A stretch of 64,000 nt of DNA from Rhizobium mesoamericanum STM3625 (GCF_000312665.1 NZ_HF536772.1:808798-872797); one strand, 5' to 3'. Shown: positions 48,408 through 59,035, numbered from the stretch's first letter. Made by a program: numbers and translations. The notes: a model not told the origin generated them from the letters alone.

Positions 48408-49139
48408 TTAGGCTGCTTCGCGGAAGCGGTATCCCACTCCGTAAAGCGTTTCAATCATATCAAAGTCGGTATCGACCATCTTGAATTTCTTGCGAAGCCG
48501 TTTGATGTGGCTGTCGATGGTCCGATCGTCGACATAGACCTGCTCGTCATAGGCCGCATCCATCAATGCGTCACGGCTTTTCACGACGCCCGGACGCTGG
48601 GCCAGCGAGTGCAGGATGAGGAATTCGGTTACCGTGAGGGTCACCGCCTCGCCCTTCCAGGTGCAGGTGTGGCGTTCCTGGTCCATGACCAGCTGGCCTC
48701 GCTCCAGCGAGCGTGCGAGCTGTTGTGCCGTGCCCGGCTTGGGGGCGGCACCACCGGCTGCAGCTGCGGCTTCGCGGCTTGAAGCGCGGCGCAGCACGGC
48801 GCGAACGCGCTCGACAAGCAAACGCTGCGAGAATGGCTTAGTGATGAAGTCGTCGGCGCCCATCTTCAGGCCGAACAGCTCATCGATTTCCTCGTCCTTC
48901 GAGGTGAGGAAGATGACCGGCATGTCGGATTTCTGCCGCAGGCGACGCAGGAGTTCCATGCCGTCCATGCGTGGCATCTTGATGTCGAAGATCGCAAGCT
49001 GCGGCGGACGGGCGAGAAGACCGTCGAGGGCGGATGCGCCGTCCGTGTAAGTCTCGACCTTATACCCTTCAGCCTCGAGTGCGATCGATACCGAGGTGAG
49101 GATGTTGCGGTCGTCATCAACGAGCGCGATTGTCGGCAT
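48408..49139 (-). CDS. chvI: response regulator ChvI
   Basis: ChvI is an OmpR-type regulator phosphorylated by ChvG. The receiver has the acidic pocket VDDD (residues 7-10), the phosphorylated Asp52 in [11 protein letters not shown] and the FITKPF lysine. The C-terminal winged helix has the [17 protein letters not shown] recognition region. The frame is open to 49157. I chose the ATG at 49139 ([10 protein letters not shown]) because a GGAG site is well spaced before it and because it puts the phosphorylated aspartate at position 52, as reported in S. meliloti ChvI. It heads the chvI-chvG-hprK-manX-ptsH run and diverges from pckA. Confidence 0.96.
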   Translation of the reverse strand: MPTIALVDDDRNILTSVSIALEAEGYKVETYTDGASALDGLLARPPQLAIFDIKMPRMDGMELLRRLRQKSDMPVIFLTSKDEEIDELFGLKMGADDFITKPFSQRLLVERVRAVLRRASSREAAAAAGGAAPKPGTAQQLARSLERGQLVMDQERHTCTWKGEAVTLTVTEFLILHSLAQRPGVVKSRDALMDAAYDEQVYVDDRTIDSHIKRLRKKFKMVDTDFDMIETLYGVGYRFREAA

Positions 49140-49480
49140 GGTATTCATCTCCGTCATCTATGCGCGTCTCCAGGAATTTTGAAGGTCCCCCAGGCGGCCT
49201 TTCTGAACCGGATGCGCTTATGGGGATAAAGGTGGAACAAATTGTGGCAAAGATAAAGGGTGGGATTGTTGTAAAGTTTTGATGGCAACCAAAAGCTGCA
49301 TGGGAACTTGGCCGAGCTAATTCCGATTCAAACGATTTAAAATATCGCGGGAAAATTTAAATCGATTAATAGTTTGATATCACTAGATTTTATTGATTTT
49401 GCTCTATTGCGTTTTAAAAAAACCGCCCGTACGGTCGCCGGGAGTTCTTAACGGCACGAGCCTCAAGGAAGGAAATGACC
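49140..49480. promoter_or_regulatory. chvI-pckA divergent control region with two LacI-like palindromes
   Basis: These 341 bases hold no supportable gene. They become A+T-rich toward pckA. Two imperfect palindromes with the central CG typical of LacI/GalR operators are present: TTCAAACGATTTAA (49327-49340) and TTTAAATCGATTAATA (49356-49371), 30 bp apart centre to centre. PckR, a LacI-family protein, is a known regulator of pckA in Sinorhizobium, and ChvG-ChvI affects pckA in Agrobacterium. Assigning either palindrome to a factor is inference. Confidence 0.5.
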
Positions 49481-51091
49481 ATGGAGCTGTTCGGAGTCCA
49501 CAACCCGGCGATAGAGCTGGCGACGATCGGTTTGGGGAGCGCAAACAGCGCTCGCTATAACTTTACGGCCGCCGCTCTCTATGAAGAGTCGATTCGCCGG
49601 GGCGAGGCTGAGCTGACCGCCCATGGAGCCCTGCGTGCCCTGACGGGGCAGCACACCGGGCGCTCGCCGCGCGACAAATTTGTCGTTCGTGACGCCAACA
49701 CCGATGGTCAGATCTGGTGGGACAACAACAAGCCGATGTCGCCTGAGCACTTCGCGCTGTTGAGGCAGGATATGCTTGCTCATGCAGCCGGCAAGGATCT
49801 ATTCGTTCAGGATCTCATCGGCGGTGCCGACGGCAACAACGCGCTGCCGACACGTGTCGTCACCGAATTTGCGTGGCACTCGCTGTTCATTCGGAATCTG
49901 CTGATCCGTCCGGAGCGCTTGGCCCTTGAGGCGTTCGTTCCCAAACTGACGATTATCAATCTGCCGACCTTCAAGGCCGATCCGGCGCGTTACGGATGCC
50001 GTAGCGAAACCGTTATCGCCTGCGATCTGACGAACGGCGAAGTGCTGATCGCCGGCACGCTTTATGCCGGCGAAATGAAGAAAGCGGTGTTCACCGTGCT
50101 GAACTACCTGTTGCCGGCAAAGAGCGTCATGCCGATGCACTGCTCGGCCAATGTCGGCCCTGAGGGCGATGCCGCGGTCTTCTTCGGTCTCTCGGGCACC
50201 GGCAAGACGACGCTCTCGGCAGATCCAGCCCGAACGCTGATCGGCGACGATGAGCACGGTTGGGGCGAGGACGGCATCTTCAATTTTGAAGGTGGCTGCT
50301 ATGCCAAGACAATCCGCCTGTCGGCGGAAGCTGAACCGGAAATCTATGCAACGACGCAGCGCTTCGGAACTGTACTCGAAAACGTTGTTCTGAACGACCA
50401 GCGCGAGCCTGACTTTAACGATGGCTCACTCACGGAAAACACGCGTTGCGCCTACCCGTTGGATTTCATTCCGAACGCGTCGAAGACCGGTCTTGCCGGT
50501 CACCCGAAGACGATCATCATGCTGACGGCCGATGCCTTTGGCGTCATGCCGCCGATCGCCAAGCTGACGCCGGACCAGGCCATGTATCACTTCTTGTCTG
50601 GCTACACCGCCAAGGTGGCCGGTACAGAGCGGGGTGTTACCGAGCCGGAAGCGACCTTCTCGACCTGCTTTGGCGCGCCGTTCATGCCGCGCCATCCGTC
50701 GGAATACGGCAATCTCCTGAAGCATCTCATTGGCCGCCACGGCGTTGAATGCTGGCTGGTCAATACAGGCTGGACAGGCGGTGCTTACGGCACCGGCAAG
50801 CGCATGCCGATCAAGGCGACTCGCACGCTGCTTGCTGCAGCGCTCTCGGGCGAACTCGGCAAGACGGATTTCCGCGTCGATCCGAACTTCGGGTTCGCGG
50901 TTCCCGTCACGGTGCCGGGCGTCGACACGGCCATCCTCGATCCGCGTTCGACCTGGCAGGATCCGGTCGCCTATGACGCGCAGGCCGGCAAGCTCGTGAC
51001 GATGTTCATCGAGAACTTCGCAAAGTTCGAGGGCCACGTCGATGGCGGGGTGCGCGATGCGGCCCCGGGGTTTCGCGCCGCCGCTGAATGA
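49481..51091 (+). CDS. pckA: phosphoenolpyruvate carboxykinase (ATP)
   Basis: PckA makes phosphoenolpyruvate from oxaloacetate and ATP, the entry to gluconeogenesis for cells growing on dicarboxylic acids such as succinate or malate. The P-loop is [13 protein letters not shown], and the [21 protein letters not shown] block (metal and oxaloacetate site) follows. I use the ATG at 49481 ([10 protein letters not shown], 536 residues) with AAGGAAGG 8 bases upstream; an ATG two codons earlier at 49475 is also possible. The gene diverges from chvI. A parS-like site and a terminator follow it. Confidence 0.97.
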   Translation: MELFGVHNPAIELATIGLGSANSARYNFTAAALYEESIRRGEAELTAHGALRALTGQHTGRSPRDKFVVRDANTDGQIWWDNNKPMSPEHFALLRQDMLAHAAGKDLFVQDLIGGADGNNALPTRVVTEFAWHSLFIRNLLIRPERLALEAFVPKLTIINLPTFKADPARYGCRSETVIACDLTNGEVLIAGTLYAGEMKKAVFTVLNYLLPAKSVMPMHCSANVGPEGDAAVFFGLSGTGKTTLSADPARTLIGDDEHGWGEDGIFNFEGGCYAKTIRLSAEAEPEIYATTQRFGTVLENVVLNDQREPDFNDGSLTENTRCAYPLDFIPNASKTGLAGHPKTIIMLTADAFGVMPPIAKLTPDQAMYHFLSGYTAKVAGTERGVTEPEATFSTCFGAPFMPRHPSEYGNLLKHLIGRHGVECWLVNTGWTGGAYGTGKRMPIKATRTLLAAALSGELGKTDFRVDPNFGFAVPVTVPGVDTAILDPRSTWQDPVAYDAQAGKLVTMFIENFAKFEGHVDGGVRDAAPGFRAAAE

Positions 51092-51107
51092 TGTGCGAAA
51101 ACATTGA

Positions 51108-51123
51108 TGATTCACGTGAAACC
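51108..51123. other. parS: parS site 5 (14 of 16 bases)
   Basis: TGATTCACGTGAAACC keeps the TTCACGTGAA centre of parS and differs at the third and last bases. It shares its first 15 bases with site 4. It lies 41 kb from the putative origin and overlaps the left arm of the pckA terminator. Confidence 0.75.
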
Positions 51124-51143
51124 CGGCGGTCTCCGCCGGGTTT
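51119..51143 (+). terminator. pckA terminator, merged with parS site 5
   Basis: An 11-bp perfect stem (AAACCCGGCGG / CCGCCGGGTTT) with a 3-base loop is followed by CTTTG. Its first five bases are the last five of the parS-like site. Confidence 0.88.
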
Positions 51144-51187
51144 CTTTGTCTGTTCCCAAGGACCGGCTGATGTGAGATAGAAATCGC

Positions 51188-51622
51188 ATGGCCAGCGACC
51201 CGCTTTTCATCAACGATCGAATCACCATCGCTGGATGGGAGCTGACGGAGCAGTTCGTCCTGGCGGGCGGCCCAGGCGGGCAGAACGTCAACAAGGTGTC
51301 GACAGCAGTCCAGCTGTTCTTCAGCATTCTGAACTCACCATCCTTGAACGAGCGAGTGAAGGCGAATGCCGTGAAGCTTGCCGGTAAGCGCCTCTCGAAG
51401 GAGGGCGTCCTGATGATCGAGGCAAGTCGCTTCCGGAGCCAGGACCGCAACCGCGAAGACGCGCGCGAGCGCCTGAAGGAGCTAATTCTGGAAGCTGCCA
51501 AACCGCCGCCGGCGCCGCGGAAGAAAACCAAGCCGACAAAGGGATCGATTGAACGCCGGCTGAAGGAGAAGTCAGGTCGCGCCGAGGTGAAAAAGATGCG
51601 CGGGCGGCCACTCGGAGATTGA
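51188..51622 (+). CDS. arfB: ArfB (YaeJ)-type peptidyl-tRNA hydrolase for stalled ribosomes
   Basis: ArfB frees ribosomes stuck at the end of truncated mRNA by cutting the peptidyl-tRNA. The catalytic GGQ is at residues 30-32 in LAGGPGGQNVNKVS. The basic C-terminal tail (PRKKTKPTKGSIERRLKEK) fits the part that enters the empty mRNA channel. The 144-residue length is right. alkB begins 2 bases after its stop codon. Confidence 0.93.
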   Translation: MASDPLFINDRITIAGWELTEQFVLAGGPGGQNVNKVSTAVQLFFSILNSPSLNERVKANAVKLAGKRLSKEGVLMIEASRFRSQDRNREDARERLKELILEAAKPPPAPRKKTKPTKGSIERRLKEKSGRAEVKKMRGRPLGD

Positions 51623-51623
51623 T

Positions 51624-52232
51624 ATGCTGCTTCCGAACGGCGTCAGTCATCTTCCAGACTATCTGAGTCGCCCGCGGCAGCAGGCGCTGGTCGATACCAT
51701 CCGGTCGATCGTTGCGGATGCGCCACTTTTCATCCCCGTCATGCCCCGAACCGGAAGGCCGATGTCGGTGCGCATGACGAGCTGCGGCCCTCTCGGTTGG
51801 GTCACCGACAAGGAGCACGGCTATCGTTACCAAGCGACCCATCCCATCACGGGCAAGCCGTGGCCGGACATGCCCGCGGAATTACTGGAAATCTGGAACG
51901 ACGTATCTGGCTACGACAAGCCGCCACAGGCCTGCCTTGTCAACTTCTACTCCGATGAGGCGCGCATGGGCCTGCATCAGGATAAGGACGAACAGGATCT
52001 CGCTGCACCTGTCGTGTCGATATCGCTTGGCAATAGCTGCCTTTTTCGCGTCGGTGGCCTAGCGCACAACGACCGTACGCTTTCCTTCAGACTCTCAAGC
52101 GGCGATGTCGTGATCCTAGGCGCGGAAGGGCGCCTTTGTTTCCACGGCGTCGACAAGATCTATCCGTCGACATCGACGCTGCTGAAAAACGGCGGCAGGA
52201 TCAATCTGACGCTTCGCCGGGTAGCGGATTAG
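51624..52232 (+). CDS. alkB: AlkB-type Fe(II)/2-oxoglutarate dioxygenase
   Basis: AlkB removes methyl groups from 1-methyladenine and 3-methylcytosine in DNA by oxidation. The iron ligands are His118 and Asp120 (GLHQDKDE) and His174 (CFHGVD). Arg192 and Arg198 in RINLTLRR would bind 2-oxoglutarate. The 202 residues match the bacterial enzyme. It is coupled to arfB, and its stop overlaps the coaA stop on the other strand by 4 bases. Confidence 0.94.
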   Translation: MLLPNGVSHLPDYLSRPRQQALVDTIRSIVADAPLFIPVMPRTGRPMSVRMTSCGPLGWVTDKEHGYRYQATHPITGKPWPDMPAELLEIWNDVSGYDKPPQACLVNFYSDEARMGLHQDKDEQDLAAPVVSISLGNSCLFRVGGLAHNDRTLSFRLSSGDVVILGAEGRLCFHGVDKIYPSTSTLLKNGGRINLTLRRVAD

Positions 52233-53224
52233 AGCTTTCTTAGGGCGACCTGCTCGATGAGGTGATTGTTGCCCTTGCGCAGGATCAGGTCGGCGCGCGG
52301 ACGCGTGGGTAGGATGTTCTCGCGCAGGTTCTTTAGGTTGATGTTTTCCCAGAGCCCTTCAGCGATTGTCAGCGCTTCCCCTTCGCTGATCGAAGCATAG
52401 CGGTGGAAGAAGGAGTGGGGATCGCGGAACGCCGTTTCGCGCAGCCGCATGAAGCGTGTCACATACCAGTCGTGAATCCGGCTTTCGTCCGCATCGATGT
52501 AGATGGAGAAGTCGAAGAAGTCGGAGACCATCGGCACGATCTTGCCACCGGCCGGAAGGTCGCGCGATTGCAGGACGTTGATGCCCTCGAAAATGAGGAT
52601 GTCGGGCCGGTCGACGATTTTGTATTCATTCGGCAGCACATCATAGACCAGATGCGAATAGGACGGCGCCTTGACGTTCGGCTGTCCGGCCTTAATCGCC
52701 GCAAGGAAGCGTAGAATTGCCGCGGTGTCGTAACTCTCGGGAAAGCCCTTGCGCTGCATCAGGTTTTCACGTTGCAGCACGGCGTTCGGATGCAGGAAGC
52801 CGTCAGTTGTAACGAGATCCACCTTCGGGCTGGATGGCCAGCGTGATAGTAGTTCTTTCAGAATACGGGCAGTCGTCGATTTGCCGACGGCCACCGACCC
52901 CGCGATGCCGATCACGAACGGCGTCTTTGCGACGTTGGAGAGGCTGAGGAAGCGGTTGCGCTGCTCGAAAAGCAGCTGCGACGATTCCACATGCGCCGAC
53001 AACAGGCGAGACAGCGATAGATAGATCCGCCGTACTTCATCAAGGTCGATCGGGTCGCCCATGGAGCGCAGTCGCTTAACCTCGTCCCCCTTTAGGGTGA
53101 GCGGCGTATCCGCACGGAAGCGCGCCCACTCCTCCGAAGAAAAGAAGTGATAGGGCGAATAGGCATTCGCCTGAAAATGATCGAGCGTCTCGGGCGCTCC
53201 GGTGAGCTGTCTTGCGATACTCAT
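52229..53224 (-). CDS. coaA: type I pantothenate kinase
   Basis: CoaA phosphorylates pantothenate, the first and controlling step of coenzyme A synthesis. The P-loop [17 protein letters not shown] is near residue 105, and the substrate region [10 protein letters not shown] is present. The [13 protein letters not shown] and [12 protein letters not shown] blocks are typical. The length is 331 residues. It overlaps hisE by 4 bases and is the last gene of the histidine cluster, as in other Rhizobiaceae. Confidence 0.97.
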   Translation of the reverse strand: MSIARQLTGAPETLDHFQANAYSPYHFFSSEEWARFRADTPLTLKGDEVKRLRSMGDPIDLDEVRRIYLSLSRLLSAHVESSQLLFEQRNRFLSLSNVAKTPFVIGIAGSVAVGKSTTARILKELLSRWPSSPKVDLVTTDGFLHPNAVLQRENLMQRKGFPESYDTAAILRFLAAIKAGQPNVKAPSYSHLVYDVLPNEYKIVDRPDILIFEGINVLQSRDLPAGGKIVPMVSDFFDFSIYIDADESRIHDWYVTRFMRLRETAFRDPHSFFHRYASISEGEALTIAEGLWENINLKNLRENILPTRPRADLILRKGNNHLIEQVALRKL

Positions 53225-53544
53225 GAACTTTGCCGGCTCGCCTTTTCTTTCAGGCCGGACTGAGCGGTACGGCGCTCAAGCTCCGCCATGACACTTTGCA
53301 ACGGAATGCCCGCCACCTTCAATACGACCAATAGGTGATAAAGCAGGTCGGCGGCTTCATAGATGAGGTTTTCACGATCGTCGGCAACCGCTGCCATTAC
53401 CGTTTCAATCGCCTCTTCGCCTAGTTTCTTGGCAGCTTTCGGCTGACCCGCGGAAACGAGTTTTGCCGTCCAGGATTCGTCCGGCGAGGCCTTCGATCGC
53501 GCATCGACGATCTTTTCCAGGTCGGCAAGGGTGAATTCGCTCAT
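53221..53544 (-). CDS. hisE: phosphoribosyl-ATP pyrophosphatase
   Basis: HisE hydrolyses phosphoribosyl-ATP to phosphoribosyl-AMP, the second step of histidine synthesis. The metal-binding [13 protein letters not shown] and [11 protein letters not shown] helices (MazG-like fold) are present. The 107-residue stand-alone form is usual here; the next enzyme, HisI, is not in the window. It follows hisF by 14 bases. Confidence 0.96.
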   Translation of the reverse strand: MSEFTLADLEKIVDARSKASPDESWTAKLVSAGQPKAAKKLGEEAIETVMAAVADDRENLIYEAADLLYHLLVVLKVAGIPLQSVMAELERRTAQSGLKEKASRQSS

Positions 53545-53558
53545 AATTATGCGTTCCC

Positions 53559-54341
53559 TTAGTCCAGGCGCATGTCGATGCCGCAGGACGACATATAGCG
53601 CTTCGCTTCGCCCACGGAATAGGTGCCGAAATGGAAGATCGATGCGGCGAGAACCGCGTTGGCATGCCCTTCCTTGACGCCCGCCACGAGATCGTCGAGG
53701 TCACCAACGCCGCCGGAGGCGATCACGGGCACCCGAACCGAATCCGCGATGGCGCGTGTCAGTTCGAGATCGTAGCCGACCTTCGTTCCGTCCCGATCCA
53801 TCGAGGTGACAAGTAGTTCGCCGGCCCCCCGCTCGACCATTTTCCGAGCGAAGTCCACGGCGTCGATGCCGGTCGCGTTGCGGCCACCGTGCGTGTAGAT
53901 CTCCCAGCCGCTGACATCGCCTTGCGCCTGGCTAGTCCGCCGCTTGGCGTCGATCGAGACGACGATGCACTGGTCGCCGAACTTATCCGCAGCTTCCGCA
54001 ACGAAATCTGGATTGTTGACGGCGGCCGAATTGATCGAAACCTTGTCGGCACCGCAAAGCAGCAGTTTACGAATGTCAGCGATGGTGCGAACGCCGCCAC
54101 CGACAGTGACCGGCATGAAGCACTGCTCGGCAGTGCGAGCCACGACGTCGAAGATCGTTTCGCGATTGTCCGACGAAGCGGTGATGTCGAGAAAGCAGAG
54201 TTCGTCGGCGCCGGCGGCATCGTAAGCCTTGGCAGCCTCGACCGGATCTCCTGCATCTACCAGATTAACGAAATTGACGCCCTTGACGACGCGGCCGTCC
54301 TTGACGTCGAGGCAGGGAATGACGCGTGCCTTCAGGGTCAT
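53559..54341 (-). CDS. hisF: imidazole glycerol phosphate synthase, cyclase subunit
   Basis: HisF takes ammonia from HisH and makes imidazole glycerol phosphate and AICAR. The catalytic aspartates are in [16 protein letters not shown] and in [12 protein letters not shown]. The [10 protein letters not shown] phosphate loop is seen, and the second half repeats the barrel motif with [13 protein letters not shown]. The length is 260 residues. It overlaps hisA by 4 bases. Confidence 0.98.
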   Translation of the reverse strand: MTLKARVIPCLDVKDGRVVKGVNFVNLVDAGDPVEAAKAYDAAGADELCFLDITASSDNRETIFDVVARTAEQCFMPVTVGGGVRTIADIRKLLLCGADKVSINSAAVNNPDFVAEAADKFGDQCIVVSIDAKRRTSQAQGDVSGWEIYTHGGRNATGIDAVDFARKMVERGAGELLVTSMDRDGTKVGYDLELTRAIADSVRVPVIASGGVGDLDDLVAGVKEGHANAVLAASIFHFGTYSVGEAKRYMSSCGIDMRLD

Positions 54342-55087
54342 TGCGCAGTCTCCTTCGCGCGTGCGGCCGAAATCAGCGCCAAAGCCTCTTTCGGATCAAT
54401 ACGTCCATCATACAGCGCGCGGCCAGAGATCGCACCTTCGAGCTTGCGTGCGTCGGGTTCGAGCATCCGTTTCACATCTTCGATCGAAGCGAGTCCGCCG
54501 GACGCGATCACCGGGATCGACACAGCCTCGGCAAGTTCGAGCGTCGACGCCCAGTTGATGCCAGTGAGGATGCCGTCGCGGTCGATGTCGGTGTAGATGA
54601 TCGCGGCAACGCCAGCCCCCTCGAACTTCTTCGCGAGTTCGATGACGCCGAGCTCGGAGGCCTCTGCCCAGCCTTCGACGGCGACCTTTCCGCCCTTGGC
54701 ATCGATGCCAACGGCAACGCGGCCGGGAAACTTCTTGCAGGCTTCGATCACGAGTGCCGGATCGCGCACGGCGATCGTGCCGAGAATGACGCGGGCGAGG
54801 CCGCGTGACAGCCAGCTCTCGATATGATCGAGTGTACGGATGCCACCACCAAGCTGAACCGGGTTCTTCGTTGCCTCCAGGATCGCATCGACCGCAGCGC
54901 CGTTTACGCTTTCGCCGGCGAAAGCGCCATTCAAGTCAACGACATGCAGCCACTCGAATCCCTGATCTTCAAAGGCCTTTGCCTGGGCACCAGGATTGGG
55001 ATTGTAAATGGTAGCTTGGTCCATGTCGCCGAGCTTGAGGCGAACGCACTGCCCGTCCTTCAGGTCAATTGCAGGAAATAGGATCAT
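54338..55087 (-). CDS. hisA: ProFAR isomerase (HisA)
   Basis: HisA opens the ribose ring of ProFAR to give PRFAR. It shares the HisF barrel fold, with [27 protein letters not shown] and [15 protein letters not shown] holding the catalytic aspartates. The ATG at 55087 gives 249 residues; a longer frame to 55117 runs into hisH and is less likely. It lies 26 bases after the hisH stop. Confidence 0.97.
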   Translation of the reverse strand: MILFPAIDLKDGQCVRLKLGDMDQATIYNPNPGAQAKAFEDQGFEWLHVVDLNGAFAGESVNGAAVDAILEATKNPVQLGGGIRTLDHIESWLSRGLARVILGTIAVRDPALVIEACKKFPGRVAVGIDAKGGKVAVEGWAEASELGVIELAKKFEGAGVAAIIYTDIDRDGILTGINWASTLELAEAVSIPVIASGGLASIEDVKRMLEPDARKLEGAISGRALYDGRIDPKEALALISAARAKETAQ

Positions 55088-55113
55088 TCTGTCAGTCCTT
55101 GCAGTGCGCAGGT

Positions 55114-55764
55114 TCAAGGCTTCCAGCGCAGGAAATTGGCAATCAGGGCGAGGCCGAGCTTCTGGCTCTTTTCGGGATGGAACTGGGCTCCGGCCATGTT
55201 GTCACGACCGACGAAAGCGGTGATCGGGCTGCCGTAGTCGGCCGTTGCAACCACATCGCTGGGGTCCTTCGCCGCCAGATGGTACGAATGCACAAAATAG
55301 GCGTGCAGCCCGGTCGGTCCCGTGGGAATACCCTCAAACAGCGGATGAGAGGATTTCAGATCGAGCGTATTCCAGCCGATTTGAGGGATCTTCAGATTGG
55401 CATCCCCAGGCGTCATTTCAACAACGTCGCCGGGTATCCATCCGAAACCGTTCGTCACCGTCTTTTCAAGGCCGCGCGATGACATCAGCTGCATGCCAAC
55501 GCAGATGCCGAGAAACGGGCAAGCCTTTTTCTCGACCGCTTCGATTAGCGCTTCCGACATGCCTGGAACTGCGTCGAGCCCGCGTCGGCAGTCGGCATAG
55601 GCGCCAACACCTGGCAGCACCACGCGATCGGCGGCCGCTACGGCCTCGGCTTTGTCCGTTAGGTCAATCTCAGCATCGATGCCGGCTTCCCGCGCGGCTC
55701 GCTCGAAGGCCTTCGTCGCCGAACGCAGATTGCCGGAACCGTAATCTATAATTGCGACGCGCAT
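55114..55764 (-). CDS. hisH: imidazole glycerol phosphate synthase, glutamine amidotransferase subunit
   Basis: HisH releases ammonia from glutamine and feeds it to HisF. The catalytic cysteine is in [11 protein letters not shown], and the histidine and glutamate are in AQFHPEKSQ. The N-terminal [10 protein letters not shown] motif is also present. The 216-residue length is standard. Its start shares one base with the stop of the DUF2628 gene (TGATG). Confidence 0.97.
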   Translation of the reverse strand: MRVAIIDYGSGNLRSATKAFERAAREAGIDAEIDLTDKAEAVAAADRVVLPGVGAYADCRRGLDAVPGMSEALIEAVEKKACPFLGICVGMQLMSSRGLEKTVTNGFGWIPGDVVEMTPGDANLKIPQIGWNTLDLKSSHPLFEGIPTGPTGLHAYFVHSYHLAAKDPSDVVATADYGSPITAFVGRDNMAGAQFHPEKSQKLGLALIANFLRWKP

Positions 55765-56249
55765 CAGCGTCCTCCATCAAAACCAAAGAGACCGAGCGAG
55801 GTGGCATTGCCGTTTTGCGGGGCATGGGTCGCGTGATCCCATTGCGGCGAGGGTGCCGGACGGCTGTTGCCGGTATCAGTCGGAACATTCGAAAAATGGA
55901 TCTCTTCTGCGGTCGAGAGAGAGTCGGCCGAAACGAGGTCGGCTTCACCCCAGCCCTTCGCGACCAGATCGCGGATTCGAAGGTTCTGACCCTCGAGCGC
56001 TACCAGAAGACTTGTGCCGAAGGTGATCGCGAGGCCGACTGGCCAGAGGTCCGCTTGGTCTGTCAGCGCGCCGCCAAGGCTTTGCAGGAGAAATGCCGCG
56101 ATGGCGTAGAGCCAGAGGCGATGGAAGGCCAGCCATATCCAGGGGAAGAGGAACCCGAGCACCGTGAAGCCATCGCGAACAAAGCGCGTCTTCTCGTGGT
56201 TTGCGTCCGTTCCGCCGGGCGCGGTCAGAACCAGATAGCTGGAAGTCAT
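55764..56249 (-). CDS. DUF2628 membrane protein in the histidine operon
   Basis: The function is not known. The 161-residue protein has the DUF2628 block [21 protein letters not shown], with hydrophobic segments near residues 27-60 and 64-85, then a polar tail rich in Ser, Thr and Pro. The ATG at 56249 is chosen; the frame runs to 56369, but that part overlaps hisB. It lies between hisB and hisH, coupled to hisH by one base. This position is conserved in rhizobia, yet no link to histidine synthesis is evident. Confidence 0.85.
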   Translation of the reverse strand: MTSSYLVLTAPGGTDANHEKTRFVRDGFTVLGFLFPWIWLAFHRLWLYAIAAFLLQSLGGALTDQADLWPVGLAITFGTSLLVALEGQNLRIRDLVAKGWGEADLVSADSLSTAEEIHFSNVPTDTGNSRPAPSPQWDHATHAPQNGNATSLGLFGFDGGR

Positions 56250-56272
56250 ATCGTCAAGCTCCCTCAGGGGGC

Positions 56273-56881
56273 TCAGACGAGCGTGCCCTTCGTTGAGGGA
56301 ACACGGCCCGCCTGTCTCGGATCGATCTCTGTCGCCGCACGCAGTGCGCGGGCAACGGCCTTGAAGCATGTCTCTGCAATATGGTGGTTGTTGGCACCAT
56401 AATGGTTGAGAATATGCAAGGTGATACCAGCGTTCTGGGCAAGCGCCTGGAAAAACTCACGAACGAGTTCCGTGTCGAACGCTCCGATTTTAGGTGCGCT
56501 GAAGGCGACGTTCCAGACGAGGAAAGGTCGACCGGAAAGGTCGACGGCGGCCTTCGTCATCGTCTCGTCCATGGCGAGATCAATCGATGCGTAGCGTGTG
56601 ATGCCGCGGCGATCGCCGAGCGCCTTCGCGATCGCCTGGCCGATCGCGATTCCAGTGTCTTCGACCGTATGGTGATCGTCGATGTGGAGGTCTCCCTTGG
56701 TCTCGATCTCCATGTCGATGAGCGAATGTCGCGACAACTGGTCGAGCATATGATCGAAGAAGCCTACGCCCGTCGAGATTTTCGACTTTCCGGTACCGTC
56801 AAGACTGACGGAAACGGAAACGGAAGTCTCGTTCGTCTTGCGGGACACGGTACCAGTGCGGCTTGCTGCGGTCTCGGCCAT
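56273..56881 (-). CDS. hisB: imidazoleglycerol-phosphate dehydratase
   Basis: HisB removes water from imidazole glycerol phosphate to form imidazole acetol phosphate. The manganese-binding motifs [12 protein letters not shown] and [16 protein letters not shown] are present, as is the second copy [16 protein letters not shown]. At 202 residues it is the single-domain form, without the phosphatase part. It heads the hisB-DUF2628-hisH-hisA-hisF-hisE-coaA run and diverges from hslV over 179 bases that hold both promoters. Confidence 0.98.
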   Translation of the reverse strand: MAETAASRTGTVSRKTNETSVSVSVSLDGTGKSKISTGVGFFDHMLDQLSRHSLIDMEIETKGDLHIDDHHTVEDTGIAIGQAIAKALGDRRGITRYASIDLAMDETMTKAAVDLSGRPFLVWNVAFSAPKIGAFDTELVREFFQALAQNAGITLHILNHYGANNHHIAETCFKAVARALRAATEIDPRQAGRVPSTKGTLV

Positions 56882-57060
56882 ATGGCTGCTCCATCAGGAA
56901 ATACGCGGGTTCCTTATCAGGCAAGCCGTGAAATATCCAGAACCGCGGCAGCAGAAAACGATGCCAATTGCAATCGGCGTGCCCGCACTTACATAGGGCT
57001 CGACAGGGCTGGTGTGCGGCCCGACATAACAAGCCCGGCAGACGGGCAAAGGTGTAATGG

Positions 57061-57588
57061 ATGACAACGATTATTACAGTTCGAAAGGGCGGCAAGGTCA
57101 TCATGGCCGGCGATGGTCAGGTCAGCCTTGGCCAGACCGTGATGAAGGGCAATGCCCGCAAAGTGCGGCGCATCGGCAAGGGCGAAGTCATTGCCGGTTT
57201 CGCAGGCGCCACCGCGGATGCCTTCACGCTCCTCGAACGCCTTGAAAAGAAGCTCGAACAATATCCGGGCCAGCTGATGCGTGCTGCCGTCGAGCTCGCT
57301 AAGGATTGGCGCACGGACAAGTATCTCCGCAATCTCGAAGCCATGATGCTTGTCGCCGACAGATCGGTGACGCTGGCGATAACCGGCAACGGAGATGTTC
57401 TTGAGCCGGAGCATGGCGCCATGGCGATCGGCTCGGGGGGCAATTTTGCGCTCGCTGCTGCGCGCGCCCTGATGGATACAGAGAAATCGGCCGAAGAGGT
57501 CGCGCGTCGCGCGCTCGATATTGCCGCCGACATTTGCGTATACACAAACCATAATGTGGTGGTGGAAACGCTCGATGCCGAAGCTTGA
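57061..57588 (+). CDS. hslV: ATP-dependent protease peptidase subunit HslV
   Basis: HslV is the threonine protease of the HslUV complex. After removal of the first Met, the active-site Thr is residue 2 ([20 protein letters not shown]). The 175-residue frame has an in-frame stop just upstream, so the start at 57061 is firm, with AAAGGTG before it. [15 protein letters not shown] lies in the second half. hslU follows 39 bases downstream. These are usually heat-shock genes; I could not confirm an RpoH promoter in the 179-base gap. Confidence 0.98.
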   Translation: MTTIITVRKGGKVIMAGDGQVSLGQTVMKGNARKVRRIGKGEVIAGFAGATADAFTLLERLEKKLEQYPGQLMRAAVELAKDWRTDKYLRNLEAMMLVADRSVTLAITGNGDVLEPEHGAMAIGSGGNFALAAARALMDTEKSAEEVARRALDIAADICVYTNHNVVVETLDAEA

Positions 57589-57627
57589 TCTGGTTTCAAA
57601 GATTCACGCCCCCATGGGATATTCGAT

Positions 57628-58935
57628 ATGACTACATTTTCCCCCCGCGAGATCGTTTCCGAACTCGACCGTTACATTATCGGCCAGCATGAGGCCAAGC
57701 GTGCGGTGGCCATTGCGCTGCGCAATCGTTGGCGCCGCCACCAGCTCGATCCGGATCTTCGCGATGAAGTCATGCCAAAGAACATCCTGATGATCGGGCC
57801 AACCGGTGTCGGCAAGACGGAGATCTCTCGCCGCCTCGCCAAACTGGCGGGCGCCCCCTTCATCAAGGTTGAAGCGACCAAATTTACCGAAGTCGGTTAC
57901 GTCGGACGTGACGTGGAGCAGATCATCCGCGATCTGGTCGAGGTCGGCATCGGGTTGGCTCGCGAGAAGAAGCGAAGCGAAGTGCAGGCAAAGGCGCATA
58001 TGAGTGCCGAAGAACGCGTCCTCGATGCGCTCGTCGGTGCCACGGCCTCGCCGGCGACGCGCGAAAGCTTCCGCAAGAAGCTGCGCAATGGTGAACTTGA
58101 CGACAAGGAGATCGACATCGAGATCGCCGACACTGGTACCGGCATGGGTGGTTTCGACATTCCCGGGATGCCGGGCGCCAATATCGGCGTGCTCAATCTC
58201 TCCGAAATGTTCGGTAAGGCGATGGGTGGCCGCACTAAGAAGGTCCGCACGACGGTCAAGGCATCCTACACCGATCTGATCCGCGACGAATCCGACAAGC
58301 TGATCGACAACGAAGTCATCCAACGCGAGGCAGTCCGTGCGGTCGAGAATGACGGCATCGTCTTCTTGGATGAGATCGACAAGATCGCCGCTCGCGACGG
58401 CGGCATGGGTGCCGGCGTTTCGCGAGAAGGAGTGCAACGCGACCTGCTTCCGCTAGTAGAAGGTACGACCGTGTCGACGAAGTACGGCCCGGTGAAGACG
58501 GACCATGTCCTTTTCATCGCCTCCGGTGCCTTCCATGTATCCAAGCCGTCCGATCTATTGCCGGAACTGCAAGGTCGTCTGCCGATCCGCGTCGAGCTGC
58601 GCGCGCTCACCAAGGAAGACTTCCGCCGTATCCTGACGGAAACCGAGGCGAGCCTTATCAGGCAGTACAAGGCCCTTATGGAAACGGAGGGCCTCCTCCT
58701 CGAGTTCACCGACAATGGCATCGATGCCCTGGCTGACGTGGCCGTCCATCTGAACTCGTCAGTCGAAAATATCGGCGCACGCCGACTTCAGACTGTCATG
58801 GAGCGGGTTCTGGACGAAATTTCCTTCAACGCTCCGGACCGCGGCGGCTCGACCGTGACGATTGACGCCGACTATGTTCGCGAGCACGTCGGCGATCTGG
58901 CGCAGAACACGGATCTGTCCCGCTTCATCCTGTGA
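57628..58935 (+). CDS. hslU: ATP-dependent protease ATPase subunit HslU
   Basis: HslU is the AAA+ unfoldase that feeds proteins to HslV. The motif [15 protein letters not shown] starts the protein. Walker [15 protein letters not shown] is near residue 56 and Walker [12 protein letters not shown] follows the inserted I-domain. The C-terminus NTDLSRFIL has the tail that docks into HslV. The length is 435 residues. Confidence 0.98.
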   Translation: MTTFSPREIVSELDRYIIGQHEAKRAVAIALRNRWRRHQLDPDLRDEVMPKNILMIGPTGVGKTEISRRLAKLAGAPFIKVEATKFTEVGYVGRDVEQIIRDLVEVGIGLAREKKRSEVQAKAHMSAEERVLDALVGATASPATRESFRKKLRNGELDDKEIDIEIADTGTGMGGFDIPGMPGANIGVLNLSEMFGKAMGGRTKKVRTTVKASYTDLIRDESDKLIDNEVIQREAVRAVENDGIVFLDEIDKIAARDGGMGAGVSREGVQRDLLPLVEGTTVSTKYGPVKTDHVLFIASGAFHVSKPSDLLPELQGRLPIRVELRALTKEDFRRILTETEASLIRQYKALMETEGLLLEFTDNGIDALADVAVHLNSSVENIGARRLQTVMERVLDEISFNAPDRGGSTVTIDADYVREHVGDLAQNTDLSRFIL

Positions 58936-59001
58936 TGAACGAGCATCGTGTCATGTCTTTGCTGATCTGATGCCGCGATTTTGGCAGTTTGAACTCTCGA
59001 C

Positions 59002-59035
59002 AGCGGGCCTTTTACTTTTTAGTGAAGGGCCCGCT
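59002..59035 (+). terminator. probable terminator after hslU
   Basis: An 8-bp stem (AGCGGGCC / GGCCCGCT) with an 18-base, T-rich loop lies 66 bases after the hslU stop, followed by TAGTTAT. The U-tract is weak. Confidence 0.6.

Noticed and set aside
56882-57060. Possible RpoH heat-shock promoter before hslV
   Set aside because: A TTGCAA and a CTTACATAG-like element are present but spacing and consensus are not good enough to claim a site.
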